64,000 nucleotides of DNA from Thauera sedimentorum (GCF_014489115.1 NZ_JACTAH010000002.1:1222586-1286585), one strand, 5' to 3'; counted from the first letter of the stretch, positions 54,455 to 63,940 are shown. A program made the numbers and translations. Notes: generated by a model from the letters alone, not told the origin.

Positions 54455-55723
54455 TCATTCGGGAAGCAGGCCCAACGCTTGGCGCTGGGCCGAGATGGCG
54501 GCTGCCAGATCAATACGCGCGCGAGCGAGCTCGCGTTCGGCTTCGGCCGCCTCGAATTCGATGCGCAGACGGGTCGGCAGATCGGCCTCACCGAGGCGGA
54601 ACGCCTTCTCGAAGAAGCCGCGTGAAGCCTGTGCGAGGTCGGAGCGCCGTTCAGCAGCGGCGACCTGCTGCCGTCTCGATTCGACGCGCTGGTGCGCCAT
54701 CTCTGTTTCGGCCAGCAGACGTTCGAGTTCGATCTGCAGTTGCGCCTCGGCCTCGATGGCCTCTGCATTGGCGCTTGCAACGCGGGACCGGCTGCGCGAA
54801 CCGGAACCAAGCGGAATGCGCAAGCCCAACGTGACCGTCTGTTCCCAGGATTCACCCGATGCGCCGCGTTCGCGGGTGGTCGTGACACTCAACTCCGGAT
54901 TCGCGCGGCCCTGAACGCTGGCAAGGGTCATCGTGCGCCGCGCAACGTCGACCCGATCACGCAGCTCGGCCACTGCAGGGTGCGCCGTCTCAAGAATCTG
55001 TGTCGGTGTCGCAGCGGAAGGGACGGGCTCCGGCGCAGACACCCCGCCGGATGAGCGTTCTGGCCCGATTCCAGTGAGCGTGCGCAACTGCTGTGCAGCA
55101 TCTGCAAGGGCGCTTTCTGCCTCGGCGACGGCGGCTTCAGCTGTAGCTTGGACACCGTCGGCCTGATGCTGATCTGCGCGCGCCAGATCACCCGCCTTGA
55201 TGCGCTTGGCCACGTCGGCGGCCAGTTCGCGGGCGTTCGCGAGACCCGCCCTCGCCAGCGTCACATCTACACGCGCGCGTTGCCAATCCCAATATGCTGT
55301 GCGTACCGCTGCAGCGGTGCGCAACTGCGCGCCGCGAGCCCGGCTCGCCGTGGCAGCTATTTCGGCAGTGGCGAGGGCTGCAGTGCTCGAACGTTCGCCC
55401 GACAGCCAGATCGGAACCGCGATACCGACCTCGTACTCACGGCTCCCGCGATTGCTGTCCAACTGATCGGTCTTACCGGCTACCTCAAGGGCGGGCGGTT
55501 CGACAAACCAACTGTTGGCACTGTCGCGGCGCGCCTGCGCCGCTTCCTGTTGAGTCGTGAGCGACAGCGCTTCAGGCTGGCGTGCCCATGCTGCCTCGAA
55601 AGCGTGCTTGAGGGATAGGGCGGCACTTGGGGCCGGGGGGGTCAGCTGCTGCGCCCAGACACCGTTGACGGCAAGGCCGAGCATTAGCGCAGGCAGCCAT
55701 TTGAGATGAAGTTGCTGAAACAT
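54455..55723 (-). CDS. czcC: Outer-membrane efflux protein, CzcC-like (TolC family)
   Basis: The outer-membrane duct of the CBA efflux complex. It has 422 residues, starting MFQQLHLKWLPALMLGLAVN with a signal peptide and GGAG ribosome-binding site. It has the two long helical repeats of the OEP family (RDSANSWFVEPPALEVAGK early; EAQLQIELERLLAETEMAHQ late). The next gene begins at its stop. Confidence 0.9.
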   Translation of the reverse strand: MFQQLHLKWLPALMLGLAVNGVWAQQLTPPAPSAALSLKHAFEAAWARQPEALSLTTQQEAAQARRDSANSWFVEPPALEVAGKTDQLDSNRGSREYEVGIAVPIWLSGERSSTAALATAEIAATASRARGAQLRTAAAVRTAYWDWQRARVDVTLARAGLANARELAADVAKRIKAGDLARADQHQADGVQATAEAAVAEAESALADAAQQLRTLTGIGPERSSGGVSAPEPVPSAATPTQILETAHPAVAELRDRVDVARRTMTLASVQGRANPELSVTTTRERGASGESWEQTVTLGLRIPLGSGSRSRSRVASANAEAIEAEAQLQIELERLLAETEMAHQRVESRRQQVAAAERRSDLAQASRGFFEKAFRLGEADLPTRLRIEFEAAEAERELARARIDLAAAISAQRQALGLLPE

Positions 55724-55853
55724 CCAATTCTCCGTTGATGGAAAGACACTGGGAATCGGCTGAGGGCGATCGGAGCGATCGCAATGGACGCGTGATCCCA
55801 CCGCTCAAAGCGGTAGGAACATCAAGAAGGAATGAAGGCGACCGCCCTGCCGA

Positions 55854-56204
55854 TCAGGCTGGGCAGGCCCATTTAGGACGTTCGGGCTCTGCGGGATGTT
55901 CCGCAAGCGAGCACGCAGGCGTTATGTCGATGGGGAGGGACGCCTGATGCTGTGGGCAAAGCGCGCCGGACTCACTCGCCACTACTGAAGAGCCGACCAC
56001 TTGGCACGATGCGCAGTCTGCGTGCGCGCCCTTCGTCAAGCCCCCTTTTTCCTTGCCTTTGTCGTCTTCGGTATGACGATGCGCGTGATGGCCAAAATGA
56101 TCGGCTGCGGCACCGGATTCGTGTGCGCAGTAAACGCCCACCGCCGCCCAACCCAGTTGGGCAGGCAGCAGGACCAAGAGGAAAATCGCAAGCCAACGAC
56201 GCAT
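55854..56204 (-). CDS. czcI: CzcI-like protein, first gene of the czc operon
   Basis: A 116-residue exported protein: signal MRRWLAIFLLVLLPAQLGWA, YCAHE, a His-rich core (HFGHHAHRHTEDD), Cys pair HADCASCQ and C-terminal ERPKW. The gene order czcI-czcC-czcB-czcA follows the Cupriavidus czc operon. A paralogue lies at 47095-47433. Confidence 0.8.
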   Translation of the reverse strand: MRRWLAIFLLVLLPAQLGWAAVGVYCAHESGAAADHFGHHAHRHTEDDKGKEKGGLTKGAHADCASCQVVGSSVVASESGALCPQHQASLPIDITPACSLAEHPAEPERPKWACPA

Positions 56205-56336
56205 TGCGCGGATTCTATCAATAAGGATTTGCTATCGTCGACAACGGTGGTGCCAATGGGCAGACCGACCGGCGCTTTACGAGAACCCGCTGGGCGAAAC
56301 GCCTGGACAGCCCGACGTTTCGCGCCGATAGAGGGC

Positions 56337-56675
56337 TTAAGGAGCACTGTACATTTCATTCATGTACGCGCGCTCTTTCGGGGTCATGTCGACCAACTCC
56401 TTGAGGACTTCTGCACGAGTCTTGCCGGGTCCTGAAGCGCGCGAGGGCACCGCGAGGCCACGCTGCAGGTAGGAATAGCTGCCATCGGCCTTTGCCTGTT
56501 CGAGCTCGCGCAACACCTCGGCGCGGGTTTTCGTGCTCGTGGAGTGATCCGGATGAAACGTGAACCCCTGTTCGCCGGGAGCGGGATGCCACAGCGAGCT
56601 GGCTTGTGCAGCCGCAGGAACGACAAGGACGGCAGCAAGAAGCGAAAAGAGGGCAGTGGTGCGGGTTTTCGACAT
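56337..56675 (-). CDS. DUF4148 domain protein
   Basis: A 112-residue exported protein: signal MSKTRTTALFSLLAAVLVVP ending in AQA, then two copies of the helix TRAEVLRELEQAKADG and TRAEVLKELVDMT, the DUF4148 repeat. The family is common in betaproteobacteria and of unknown function. It diverges from czcR across 169 bases holding the palindrome at 56795-56810. Confidence 0.8.
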   Translation of the reverse strand: MSKTRTTALFSLLAAVLVVPAAAQASSLWHPAPGEQGFTFHPDHSTSTKTRAEVLRELEQAKADGSYSYLQRGLAVPSRASGPGKTRAEVLKELVDMTPKERAYMNEMYSAP

Positions 56676-56794
56676 GACGAGACTCCTTCGTTCAACGTAA
56701 GAGGTGGCGTTCGGCATAAGCCACTTGACGTCGCCTTGCACCGAACACGTCGCGGACTTTAAGGGTCCATCCTCGTCGAATCGCGAACTGCCAG

Positions 56795-56810
56795 ATTACG
56801 ATTTCGTAAT
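56795..56810. promoter_or_regulatory. Palindromic operator candidate for CzcR
   Basis: ATTACGA (56795-56801) and TCGTAAT (56804-56810) form a perfect 7-2-7 inverted repeat 34 bases before the czcR start. Heavy-metal OmpR-type regulators bind TTAC-rich palindromes near their own promoters, so autoregulation is likely. Inferred from symmetry and position. Confidence 0.6.
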
Positions 56811-56844
56811 GTGATGGTTTCGGCATCTCCCCGATAATCGCTGC

Positions 56845-57531
56845 ATGAAGATTCTGGTTGTGGAAGACGAGCCCAAGCTCGCCGAATACCTACGCAGGGC
56901 GCTCACCGAAAGCAATTACATCGTGGATGTCGCGCACAGCGGCACGGATGGCCGCTATCTCGCGACCGAAGGGCATTACGACCTCGTCCTCCTCGACGTC
57001 ATGCTTCCGGGGCTGGATGGCTATGCCGTCTTGCAAGAACTGCGTCGGGGCAAACACGTACCCGTCCTGATGCTGACCGCGCGGGACAAGGTCGAGGATC
57101 GGGTCAGAGGCCTGCAGGCGGGTGCCGACGATTACCTGGTGAAGCCGTTTGCTCTGTCCGAGTTGCTCGCTCGCGTGCAGGCCTTGTTGCGGCGCGGTGC
57201 CTTGCGCTCGGATAGCCAGGATTCAACGGTGCTCCGTTTGGCGGACCTCGAACTCGACCTGGTTCGACGCAAGGCGTCACGATCCGGGCAGCGCCTCGAC
57301 CTGACCGCCAAGGAGTTCACGTTGCTGACGTTGCTGCTGCGCCGGCAAGGGCAGGTCCTTTCCCGTACCGCGCTCGCAGCGCAGGTGTGGGACATGAATT
57401 TCGACAGCAATACGAACGTGGTCGAAGTTGCGGTGCGCCGGTTGCGCGGCAAGATCGACGACGCTTTCGAGAAGAAGTTGTTGCATACCGTGCGCGGCAT
57501 GGGATACGTCCTTGAGGACCGGAAGCCCTGA
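56845..57531 (+). CDS. czcR: Heavy-metal response regulator (OmpR type)
   Basis: A 228-residue response regulator: receiver domain with phospho-acceptor D51 in VLLDVMLPG and Lys in DDYLVKPF, then a winged-helix domain ending [15 protein letters not shown]. It is followed 2 bases later by its kinase gene and lies opposite the czc operon, so it probably activates czcI-czcC-czcB-czcA. CopR/CusR-type specificity cannot be excluded. Confidence 0.93.
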   Translation: MKILVVEDEPKLAEYLRRALTESNYIVDVAHSGTDGRYLATEGHYDLVLLDVMLPGLDGYAVLQELRRGKHVPVLMLTARDKVEDRVRGLQAGADDYLVKPFALSELLARVQALLRRGALRSDSQDSTVLRLADLELDLVRRKASRSGQRLDLTAKEFTLLTLLLRRQGQVLSRTALAAQVWDMNFDSNTNVVEVAVRRLRGKIDDAFEKKLLHTVRGMGYVLEDRKP

Positions 57532-57533
57532 GA

Positions 57534-58889
57534 ATGCGCAATCCGCGTTCGCTTAGCCGCTGGTTATCGTGGTGGCTCGTCGTGCTGGCCTCGCTGGGGC
57601 TCGGCTTGGTCTGCTCGATCGTTTACGTGGGTGCGAGTCTAAATTTCTCCAACAAGCAGACGGACGAACTGCGGCACAAGCGGGACATAGTGCGCCATCT
57701 CGTCGGCGAGATCGCAACGCGTGACGCGTTGCCGAGCCTGCGCCACAAGCTCGACGACTTCTTTGTGGGCCATGCCAACCTCGAGTTACGACTGATCCAG
57801 GGATCTGACGCTCCTCTGTACGCAACTCCGGCGCGTTCAAGCCCCGGCGCAATCCTGCGGCGGGATGAGTTCGAAATCTCCGTGCCATGGTCGCCCACAA
57901 CCATGCTGCGCGCCGAATTGATGCTCGACAGCAGCGCCGACGCGCTGCTTTTGGAGCAGTTGGCCTGGACGCTACTCGCGAGCGCCCTTGGTGGAGCGGC
58001 GGCCATCTCAGTGGGCGGCGCATGGCTCGTTCGTAGAGCGCTCTTGCCTGTTCGCGACCTGGCTCGACAAGCAGCGGCCCTAAGCCCGGAAAGCGTTGGA
58101 CAGCCGCTTGACGGCTCCGCCCAGGCACAGGAGCTTCAGCCGTTGGTCACACAATTCAACGCGCTCCTGGTTCGATTGAACCGCGCATATCAACAACTGG
58201 AAGGGTTCAACGCCGATGTCGCTCACGAGCTGCGCACACCGCTGGCGACCTTGATTGGTGAGACCGAGCTAGCTCTGAGTCGTCAGCGCGATGTCGCCGA
58301 ACTGCGCGATGTGCTCGGATCGAACCTCGAGGATCTTCAACTTTTAGCGGGGCTGGTCAATGACATGTTGTTCTTGTCCCGGGCCGATCGCGGGGAGCGC
58401 GCCCGTCGCCACCGTGTGGATAGCCTGGCCGAACTGGTGTCCGAGGTCATCGAATTCCACGAAGCGTCAATGCAGGAGGCCGGCGTGACTGCGCGCTTAT
58501 GCGGTGACGGCATGGGCACAGTCGATGCTGGGTTGGTTAGGCGTGCGCTCTCGAACCTGCTCGCCAACGCGACCCGTTTCGCAGAGCGCGGATCGGTGAT
58601 CGAGGTCGATATCAAGCAGGACACGGATGGCCGCATTTGCCTGTCTGTCAGCAACACGGGCCCTGTCATCCCCCCGGAGCATTTGCCTCGTCTATTCGAC
58701 CGCTTTTATCGGGTTGATGGGGCCCGCGAACATCGCGACCATAATCACGGGCTCGGCTTGGCGATCGTAGCTGCGATCGCGCGAATGCATGGCGGCGCCA
58801 CCTTTGTGCGGTCAGCTGCCGGAACGACGAGCGTTGGCCTTGCCATGTGCGGGTGCAGCCAAATGGAGGTAGCACCTCATGACAGATAA
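57534..58889 (+). CDS. czcS: Heavy-metal sensor histidine kinase
   Basis: A 451-residue membrane kinase: first helix WLSWWLVVLASLGLGLVCSI, a periplasmic sensor of about 110 residues, second helix and HAMP (near 140-200), phospho-acceptor H231 in DVAHELRTPLATL, then an ATPase domain with SNLLANATRFAE and DRFYRVDGAREHRDHNHGLGLAI in segments. Partner of the upstream regulator. Confidence 0.92.
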   Translation: MRNPRSLSRWLSWWLVVLASLGLGLVCSIVYVGASLNFSNKQTDELRHKRDIVRHLVGEIATRDALPSLRHKLDDFFVGHANLELRLIQGSDAPLYATPARSSPGAILRRDEFEISVPWSPTTMLRAELMLDSSADALLLEQLAWTLLASALGGAAAISVGGAWLVRRALLPVRDLARQAAALSPESVGQPLDGSAQAQELQPLVTQFNALLVRLNRAYQQLEGFNADVAHELRTPLATLIGETELALSRQRDVAELRDVLGSNLEDLQLLAGLVNDMLFLSRADRGERARRHRVDSLAELVSEVIEFHEASMQEAGVTARLCGDGMGTVDAGLVRRALSNLLANATRFAERGSVIEVDIKQDTDGRICLSVSNTGPVIPPEHLPRLFDRFYRVDGAREHRDHNHGLGLAIVAAIARMHGGATFVRSAAGTTSVGLAMCGCSQMEVAPHDR

Positions 58890-59157
58890 GGCGCATTGCT
58901 GAAAGGGCTGAACTTTGCCTCTTTGCGGCACTGACTATCGAGAGTGCTGGGGTCACATGGATACGTGGCCAGGTAGAGTGCGCTCGACACCACGAACTTG
59001 CACCAGATCGCCTTCGTGCGCGGCGCCGATGGCTGACGTGTTCTAAGTGTCTGTCAGCACCCACCTCGGAGACTCCGCAATGACCGACGATGCCGACGCA
59101 CAAGGGTGCCGAGGATCTGATAGGCGTCCTGCGCAGCTACCTCAAGTGAGCCTTGCC

Positions 59158-59852
59158 GTGCCCACCGAGAACCCGTCCACCTGGACCCATGATCACGTCT
59201 TCGATGGCGGCAATGCGCTTGCCAAAAGCAGTACCTCGGTGGTGATGTGGATCACTGCCGTTGCGATGGTTGTCGAGATCACCGCAGGCTGGTGGTTCAA
59301 CTCAATGGCGCTGCTGGCCGACGGCTGGCATATGAGCCCGCATACCTTCGCGATCGGCGTGTCTGCCGCGCTGGCCTATGCCGCTGCGCGAACGATCCGC
59401 GCTTCGCTTTCGGCACCTGGAAAATCGAGATCCTCGGAGGCTTCGCCAGCGCCATCTTCCTGCTCGGCGTGGCAGTGATGATGGTCATCGGTTCGATCGA
59501 ACGCATCGTGTCGCCGCAACCCATCCAGTACAAGGAGGCCATCGCGGTCGCCATCCTGGGCTTGGCCGTCACCGTCGTTTGTGCGCTGATCCCGGGCAAG
59601 GCTCACCATCACGGCCACTCACACGGACACGGTCACGATCATCACGGCCTCAAGCTCAAATCCGCCTACCTTCACGTGATCGCCGACGCGGCCACCTCGG
59701 TGCTGGCCATCGCGGTGGTGACGCATGACCGCGCACGCACCCCCGACGCTGTGAGGAGCCGCTTGGCGGTGCACGAGGAGATCGTCCACTCAACGATCGA
59801 GATCTATCACCACGCCGGGCTTCGGGAAAGCCCTGCCGGAGGAGCCGCGTGA
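59158..59852 (+). pseudogene. Frameshifted, internally deleted CDF transporter (DmeF-like)
   Basis: A decayed cation diffusion facilitator. The first frame (from GTG 59158) reads WTHDHVFDGGNALAKSST, SMALLADGWHM; near 59395 the reading shifts, and the second frame continues DPRFAFGTWKIEILGGFAS, a His-rich loop and HVIADAATSVLAIAVV. It then jumps to the family's C-terminal [17 protein letters not shown], with the last helices missing. The His-rich loop and HD pair point to DmeF-type Co/Ni exporters. It overlaps ynfA by 4 bases. Confidence 0.8.
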
Positions 59853-60166
59853 GGACATTGCTACTTTACTTCGTCACAGCGATGGCCGAGATCGTCGGCT
59901 GCTATCTGCCCTGGCTGTGGCTCAAGAAGGGGGGCTCGGTTTGGCTACTTCTGCCTGCGGCGGTGAGCCTGGCGGCCTTCGCGTGGTTACTCACGCTGCA
60001 TGAGGCGGCCTCCGGCCGCGTCTATGCCGCATACGGCGGGATGTACATCAGCGTCGCCATCCTATGGCTGTGGACGGTGGACGGAATCCGCCCCTCCGCC
60101 TGGGACGTCGCCGGTGTAGTGGTGACGCTGGCGGGCATGAGCATCATCGCGTTTCAGCCCAAGTAG
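59849..60166 (+). CDS. ynfA: YnfA/UPF0060 family membrane protein
   Basis: A 105-residue protein with four membrane helices. Typical are the N-terminal [20 protein letters not shown], the middle [16 protein letters not shown] and [15 protein letters not shown]. The start is GTG 59849 behind GGAGGAG. The family is related to small multidrug resistance transporters; the physiological substrate is unclear. It lies directly behind the decayed CDF gene. Confidence 0.9.
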   Translation: MRTLLLYFVTAMAEIVGCYLPWLWLKKGGSVWLLLPAAVSLAAFAWLLTLHEAASGRVYAAYGGMYISVAILWLWTVDGIRPSAWDVAGVVVTLAGMSIIAFQPK

Positions 60167-60549
60167 GGTGTTTGCAACCGCATGCCATGAGCTTCAATCC
60201 GCCTCGCGGGTCAGCCACTTCTTAACCTTACCCCTCCACTGCCAGCAGGTGGCAGGAGATGCAGGCGGCCTACAATTCGGGCAGCGCAGCGCCAGCGGCA
60301 AACCAGTCGCCAAAAGGTGATAGTCCCCGGGCGCCCGCACTACCCGGACCTACATCATCGACATTCAAATTGTGCTACCGCCGTGCCAGCTAGCTATTCG
60401 TAAGCGTTGCGTAGCAGGCGGCGGCTTGATGCTGTTACTTGTCATTGGTCGTTCGGTTGAATGAACGGCAGCACGGGGTCGATAGCACCCGTTCGGTGAA
60501 CAGTGCTGCGAAAGACTTGGGACGAACCTCAGGTTGAATGATCTACGCT
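60167..60549. other. Non-coding stretch after ynfA
   Basis: No convincing gene, tRNA or repeat array seen. Short frames lack ribosome-binding sites and family resemblance. Probably decayed accessory sequence separating the metal island from the antitoxin-rich zone. Confidence 0.4.
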
Positions 60550-60954
60550 TTACCTTTCATGCTTGGTGCTCTCCTGGCCAATTCGACTGCTTTGGAGTCC
60601 GGGCTCGTGTGCCGTCGTCATACTTGCCAGCTTTCCCGGTTCGACCACCCGCACCTCAAGTGCCACCTTTAGCCGGCTGCGAAGTGCGTCAAAGACGGCC
60701 GCTAGGCAGTCCACGCCGGGATTGCCTTTGGACGATAGCATGCGATGCAGAGTCTTGATGGGTTTGTGAGTGAGTTCAGCCAAGTACTCAAAGCCGACCG
60801 TCGCGTGTACGAGATCACGAAGAATGAGCCGGGCTGCTACCGTCTCGCTGCTGAGAAAGAGGGTGGCGGCTTCAGCGAGAAGCGCCCTGGCGAAGTCAGA
60901 ATCTGACCCGGCACGCTCGACTACTGTTTGCCTAGCATCGCGGGTTAGCATCAT
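60550..60954 (-). CDS. HTH antitoxin-like protein without visible toxin
   Basis: A 134-residue protein: DSDFARALLAEAATLFLSSE and AARLILRDLVHATVGFEYLA, then TGKPIKT-like helix (THKPIKTLHRMLSSKGNP) as the recognition part of a HigA/HI1420-type antidote. Starts at 60954 or 60951 behind AAGGA. No RelE/HigB-type partner flanks it. It may repress its own gene or be an orphan. Confidence 0.75.
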   Translation of the reverse strand: MMLTRDARQTVVERAGSDSDFARALLAEAATLFLSSETVAARLILRDLVHATVGFEYLAELTHKPIKTLHRMLSSKGNPGVDCLAAVFDALRSRLKVALEVRVVEPGKLASMTTAHEPGLQSSRIGQESTKHER

Positions 60955-61476
60955 GTCATCCTTCCATTCCTAGTGCTTTCACCGAAGGGAACAATCATCG
61001 CTTCGCCATCTTGACCAGAACGAGCTTGAGGACGACTGCCGCGTTAACGCGGACCCGGCGACCGTTTCCGCCGCGAAATCACCTTCCCGGCAGTGGTCAA
61101 GCGTCAATCGGCTGACGCTGGAACTTTCTGCGAGGCCCATCGCCTTCATCTCATCATCGACACGCAGGTGAAGAGATGTGCGCTGAGCGAACAAGTCGAG
61201 CTTGGCGTGATCGGCCGTCAGCTTGCAAGATCCCAGGACGGGCATCGGCTCCACGCGTCCGCCGTGCTTCTCAATATTCGCACAACCGGCCGAAGTGAGC
61301 ACAAACTCGGAACTTGTCCCGAAAAAGGGTAGGGAGTCACCGAGCAAGGCGGAACTGGACAAGAAATTGGCGATTGTGGTCCGAAAATCCCCGGGCGGGT
61401 CAGAACGATATCGGAATCGTGGTCGAGCTAGGGTGAGCGATGATCCGATCGCTTGATGTGCTGGTAATCGAGCGGC
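60955..61476. other. Stretch without a supportable gene
   Basis: A 127-codon open frame exists on the - strand (60979-61362), but its Ser-rich composition and lack of a ribosome-binding site argue against it. No RES- or RelE-like toxin is found next to either flanking antitoxin gene. Confidence 0.4.
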
Positions 61477-61680
61477 TCATGCGCTCATTCCGCGCGCAAT
61501 CGCATGCATGATGCGGATGACCTCAAGCCGTCCGGCATCGGTGTCAAGTAGCGAGGCTGGCGCCTTGCCGTCCAGGACGATGTTTTCCGTGTGGAGCCAC
61601 GCTTCGGCACGCTCGGCCCCACCGAAGACCTCTTTCGCGAGTCGGATCACAACAGCTTGGTCTGTAATTGGCTGGGTCAT
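61477..61680 (-). CDS. Short MbcA/ParS-type antitoxin (DUF2384) without visible toxin
   Basis: A 67-residue protein starting MTQPITDQAVVIRLAKEVFG. The core AWLHTENIVLDGKAPASLLD and a C-terminal IMHAIARGMSA match the toxin-binding domain of Xre/MbcA/ParS antitoxins that neutralise RES-domain NAD-degrading toxins. The usual N-terminal HTH is absent, and the following - strand sequence shows no RES domain. Possibly a truncated orphan. Confidence 0.75.
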   Translation of the reverse strand: MTQPITDQAVVIRLAKEVFGGAERAEAWLHTENIVLDGKAPASLLDTDAGRLEVIRIMHAIARGMSA

Positions 61681-61779
61681 CGGTCCAATGCTATCGCGGC
61701 GGGAGCAGATCCGCCTGCCCCGCAAACTTGGCGCTGCATGTGGCTGCAGATCAGGTGCTGCCCAACTCGTTCCATGGAG

Positions 61780-62040
61780 CTACCGGTTGGACTTTGCGCT
61801 AACCGTTGCGGTGACCAGCGGTTCGGGAGGAGCTTCATGATCCAGCTTCTGCGCGATGGTGCTCTTGGTTCCTGCCTGCAGAGTGGCTGCCTCGTCTGCA
61901 CGGAAACCCAAGTCCAGATAGATGTTACCGCCAACCGCGGTGACGTGACGGCTCTTTGTGTCAATGTTCACTCGTTGACCCTCCCCGTCAAATAGGCGCG
62001 ATAGCGACTGGGCAGAAAAGTGAAACTGCCTGCGGGGCAA
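61780..62040 (-). pseudogene. Truncated HTH antitoxin (HigA-like), N-terminal fragment
   Basis: The segment HVTAVGGNIYLDLGFRADEA and following TLQAGTKSTIAQKL match the N-terminus of HTH_37-type antitoxins; the HTH that should follow is missing and replaced by unrelated residues. A relic. Confidence 0.55.
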
Positions 62041-62186
62041 GCGGAGTCATCATACAACGACGGGAGTTGAACCGTACTACGAGCGGTCATCCGTTTCCTG
62101 GACCGAGCGGAGGCTGTCAATCGGGCTCCGCTCCCGCTGACAGCGGTCCTCGGCCGACTTGCACGACAGGTGCTAGGATCACCGAG

Positions 62187-62405
62187 ATGGAACGCGAACT
62201 GCGCTACGTTGTGGTCCCCGAAGATGGCGTGTTCGTCGCTTGCTGCCTTGATGTTGAGATAGCAAGTGACGGGGTTACTGAGCGCGACGCTGTCGCAAAT
62301 CTGCAAGAAGCGCTAACGCTTTACTTCGAAGGCGGCGACGAAGTGTCGAGAGGAGGCGGGTACCGTCTTAGCTTGATCGGGGCGCGGAGTAGCTGTAGCA
62401 ACTGA
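62187..62405 (+). CDS. HicB-like protein without visible HicA
   Basis: A 72-residue protein: MERELRYVVVPEDGVFVACC, then LDVEIASDGVTERDAVANLQ and EALTLYFEG, the RNase-H-like fold of HicB antitoxins. There is no C-terminal DNA-binding domain and no HicA gene beside it. The last residues after YRLSLIGA look random, so the C-terminus may be disturbed. Confidence 0.75.
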   Translation: MERELRYVVVPEDGVFVACCLDVEIASDGVTERDAVANLQEALTLYFEGGDEVSRGGGYRLSLIGARSSCSN

Positions 62406-62471
62406 TTGAATCCGCAGTGCCAAGGGGCGTTGTTGCTATACAGTCGCTGTCGAACAATACTTGGAGAAGCC

Positions 62472-62726
62472 ATGGATCTTGTGATTCGTCGCTTGGGGAA
62501 GGCCGTGGGGGTCATCTTGCCGCCAACCCTGATTGCATCGTTGAACCTGAAGGTCGGCCAGCAACTCAAGGCCGAGGAGAGGGACGGCGTCCTCCTGCTG
62601 AGGCCCCAAACCAAGAAGTACTCACTCGGTGAGCTGCTGGCGCTGTGCGAAGAGCAAGCTCCGGCGCCTTCGGACATCAACGCCTGGGATGCGGCGCCGT
62701 TCGTTGGTGCGGAGGCCGTCCGCTGA
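62472..62726 (+). CDS. MazE/AbrB-type antitoxin without intact toxin
   Basis: An 84-residue protein starting MDLVIRRLGKAVGVILPPTL, with the swapped-hairpin AbrB fold (LNLKVGQQLKAEERDGVLLL) and a C-terminal tail (LALCEEQAPAPSDINAWDAA) that would bind the toxin. A start codon for a MazF-like partner sits where expected (ATG 62726), but the frame ends after about 29 residues without the toxin motifs. The IS481 remnant begins just beyond. Confidence 0.75.
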   Translation: MDLVIRRLGKAVGVILPPTLIASLNLKVGQQLKAEERDGVLLLRPQTKKYSLGELLALCEEQAPAPSDINAWDAAPFVGAEAVR

Positions 62727-62849
62727 TGGGCGATCAAGGGGACGCGACGCGCTCCCCGGCCATGTTATCTGCTTGTGGGGGTGCCCGTCGCTACCCGAGG
62801 TTCACCGCCAGCTGAGTCCGAAGTCTATTTCTCGACCGGAATGCGCGTC

Positions 62850-63372
62850 GCTTGGTCGACCGCCACGGCCGTCAGGCTGTTCATCGGGCTGCCCTCAATG
62901 AGCTTTACCGAGTAGGTCAGGTAGATGTGCTCAACAACGACGTGCTGCCGTTCTTCGAAACACATGGGGAGAGGATCGAAACAGTGCTCTCGGACAACGG
63001 CCGCGAGTACTGCGGAAGCCCCGATCACCATCCGTTCGAACTGTTCCTGCAGTTAGACGGCATCGAGCACCGCACTACCCGGTGCGGCGCCCGCAAAGCA
63101 ACGGCTTCGTCGAACGACTGGACCGCACCTTGCTCGATGAACAAATCCGGGTGGTCGGGCGCACCACGTGGTACGAGTCGGTCGAGCAGATGCAAGGCGA
63201 CCTCGACCGCTACCTGCATCACTACAACCATGAGCGACCGCATCAACGCCGCATGATGGAGGGCAGGACGCCGATTCAGGCCTTCCTGGCCGGTATCACC
63301 GAACAGCCCCCGGAGACGCGGAGGCCGCATAGAACAACGCCGGCTCGGGGCCCGTGTCAGGTGATTACTTGA
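62850..63372 (+). mobile_element. IS481-family transposase remnant, frameshifted
   Basis: The integrase core of an IS481-type transposase. The first frame reads VLNNDVLPFFETHGERIETV, SDNGREYCG and FELFLQLDGIEHRTT. Near 63081 one G appears to be missing (CGGTGCGG where CGGGTGCGG is expected), and the second frame continues RRPQSNGFVERLDRTLLDEQ and HHYNHERPHQRR. The N-terminal half and the terminal repeats are not seen, so it is inactive. Confidence 0.8.
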
Positions 63373-63414
63373 TCTGTGCCCTCGCCCTGGATGCGGCGTC
63401 GACTTTACTCCAGT

Positions 63415-63870
63415 TCATTGGACATGAGGTCCAGCATTTTTGCTCAGGTCGGCAATAAGCCGCATCGTGCTGCTGTCGACATAGGCCAGTCTGAACCAAG
63501 GCAGGCTAGCCATGACCACGCCGGTTCTCAATACAAAGACCAAGTCTATCAGTGCATCATTATCGTCATCGGTCGCCCAAACCTGCGAAATCTCATGGCA
63601 CGCAGGATGCTGAGCACCATCGGCTTCGAAGCCGCTAAGTAGATATACAGTCGTTACTCTGGCGTGTTCTTCGTTCAAATTGTCGAGGACAAACTGAAAC
63701 TCAGTGGTGAGGATGTGGCGAGATATCCAGCCTTCAGGGCTAAGAAGTTCAACCTTTACGAGAAAATGCGGGACTATCAAGCCTAACTCAACCCAGTGCC
63801 AACTCCGCTCCCCGTTGGGGGCAAGCGACGGTGGTATAGGGAGTTCGGCCTCGGGGTACGTATGAATCAT
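63415..63870 (-). CDS. Hypothetical protein with a strong ribosome-binding site
   Basis: A 151-residue protein starting MIHTYPEAELPIPPSLAPNG behind GGAGGTG with good spacing, so probably expressed. No signal peptide or membrane segment; beta-strand-like segments alternate with acidic loops (VWATDDDNDALIDLVFVL). No family is recognised; composition is less GC-rich than the metal island. Confidence 0.6.
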   Translation of the reverse strand: MIHTYPEAELPIPPSLAPNGERSWHWVELGLIVPHFLVKVELLSPEGWISRHILTTEFQFVLDNLNEEHARVTTVYLLSGFEADGAQHPACHEISQVWATDDDNDALIDLVFVLRTGVVMASLPWFRLAYVDSSTMRLIADLSKNAGPHVQ

Positions 63871-63940
63871 GAGACACCTCCATAGGTTTTGTAGAGTATA
63901 TTCCGTGGATTGAGAATCTCAAGCGTTGCATTGTTCGCAG

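Noticed and set aside
60979..61362. 127-codon open frame on the - strand
   Set aside because: Ser-rich end, no ribosome-binding site, no recognisable domain.
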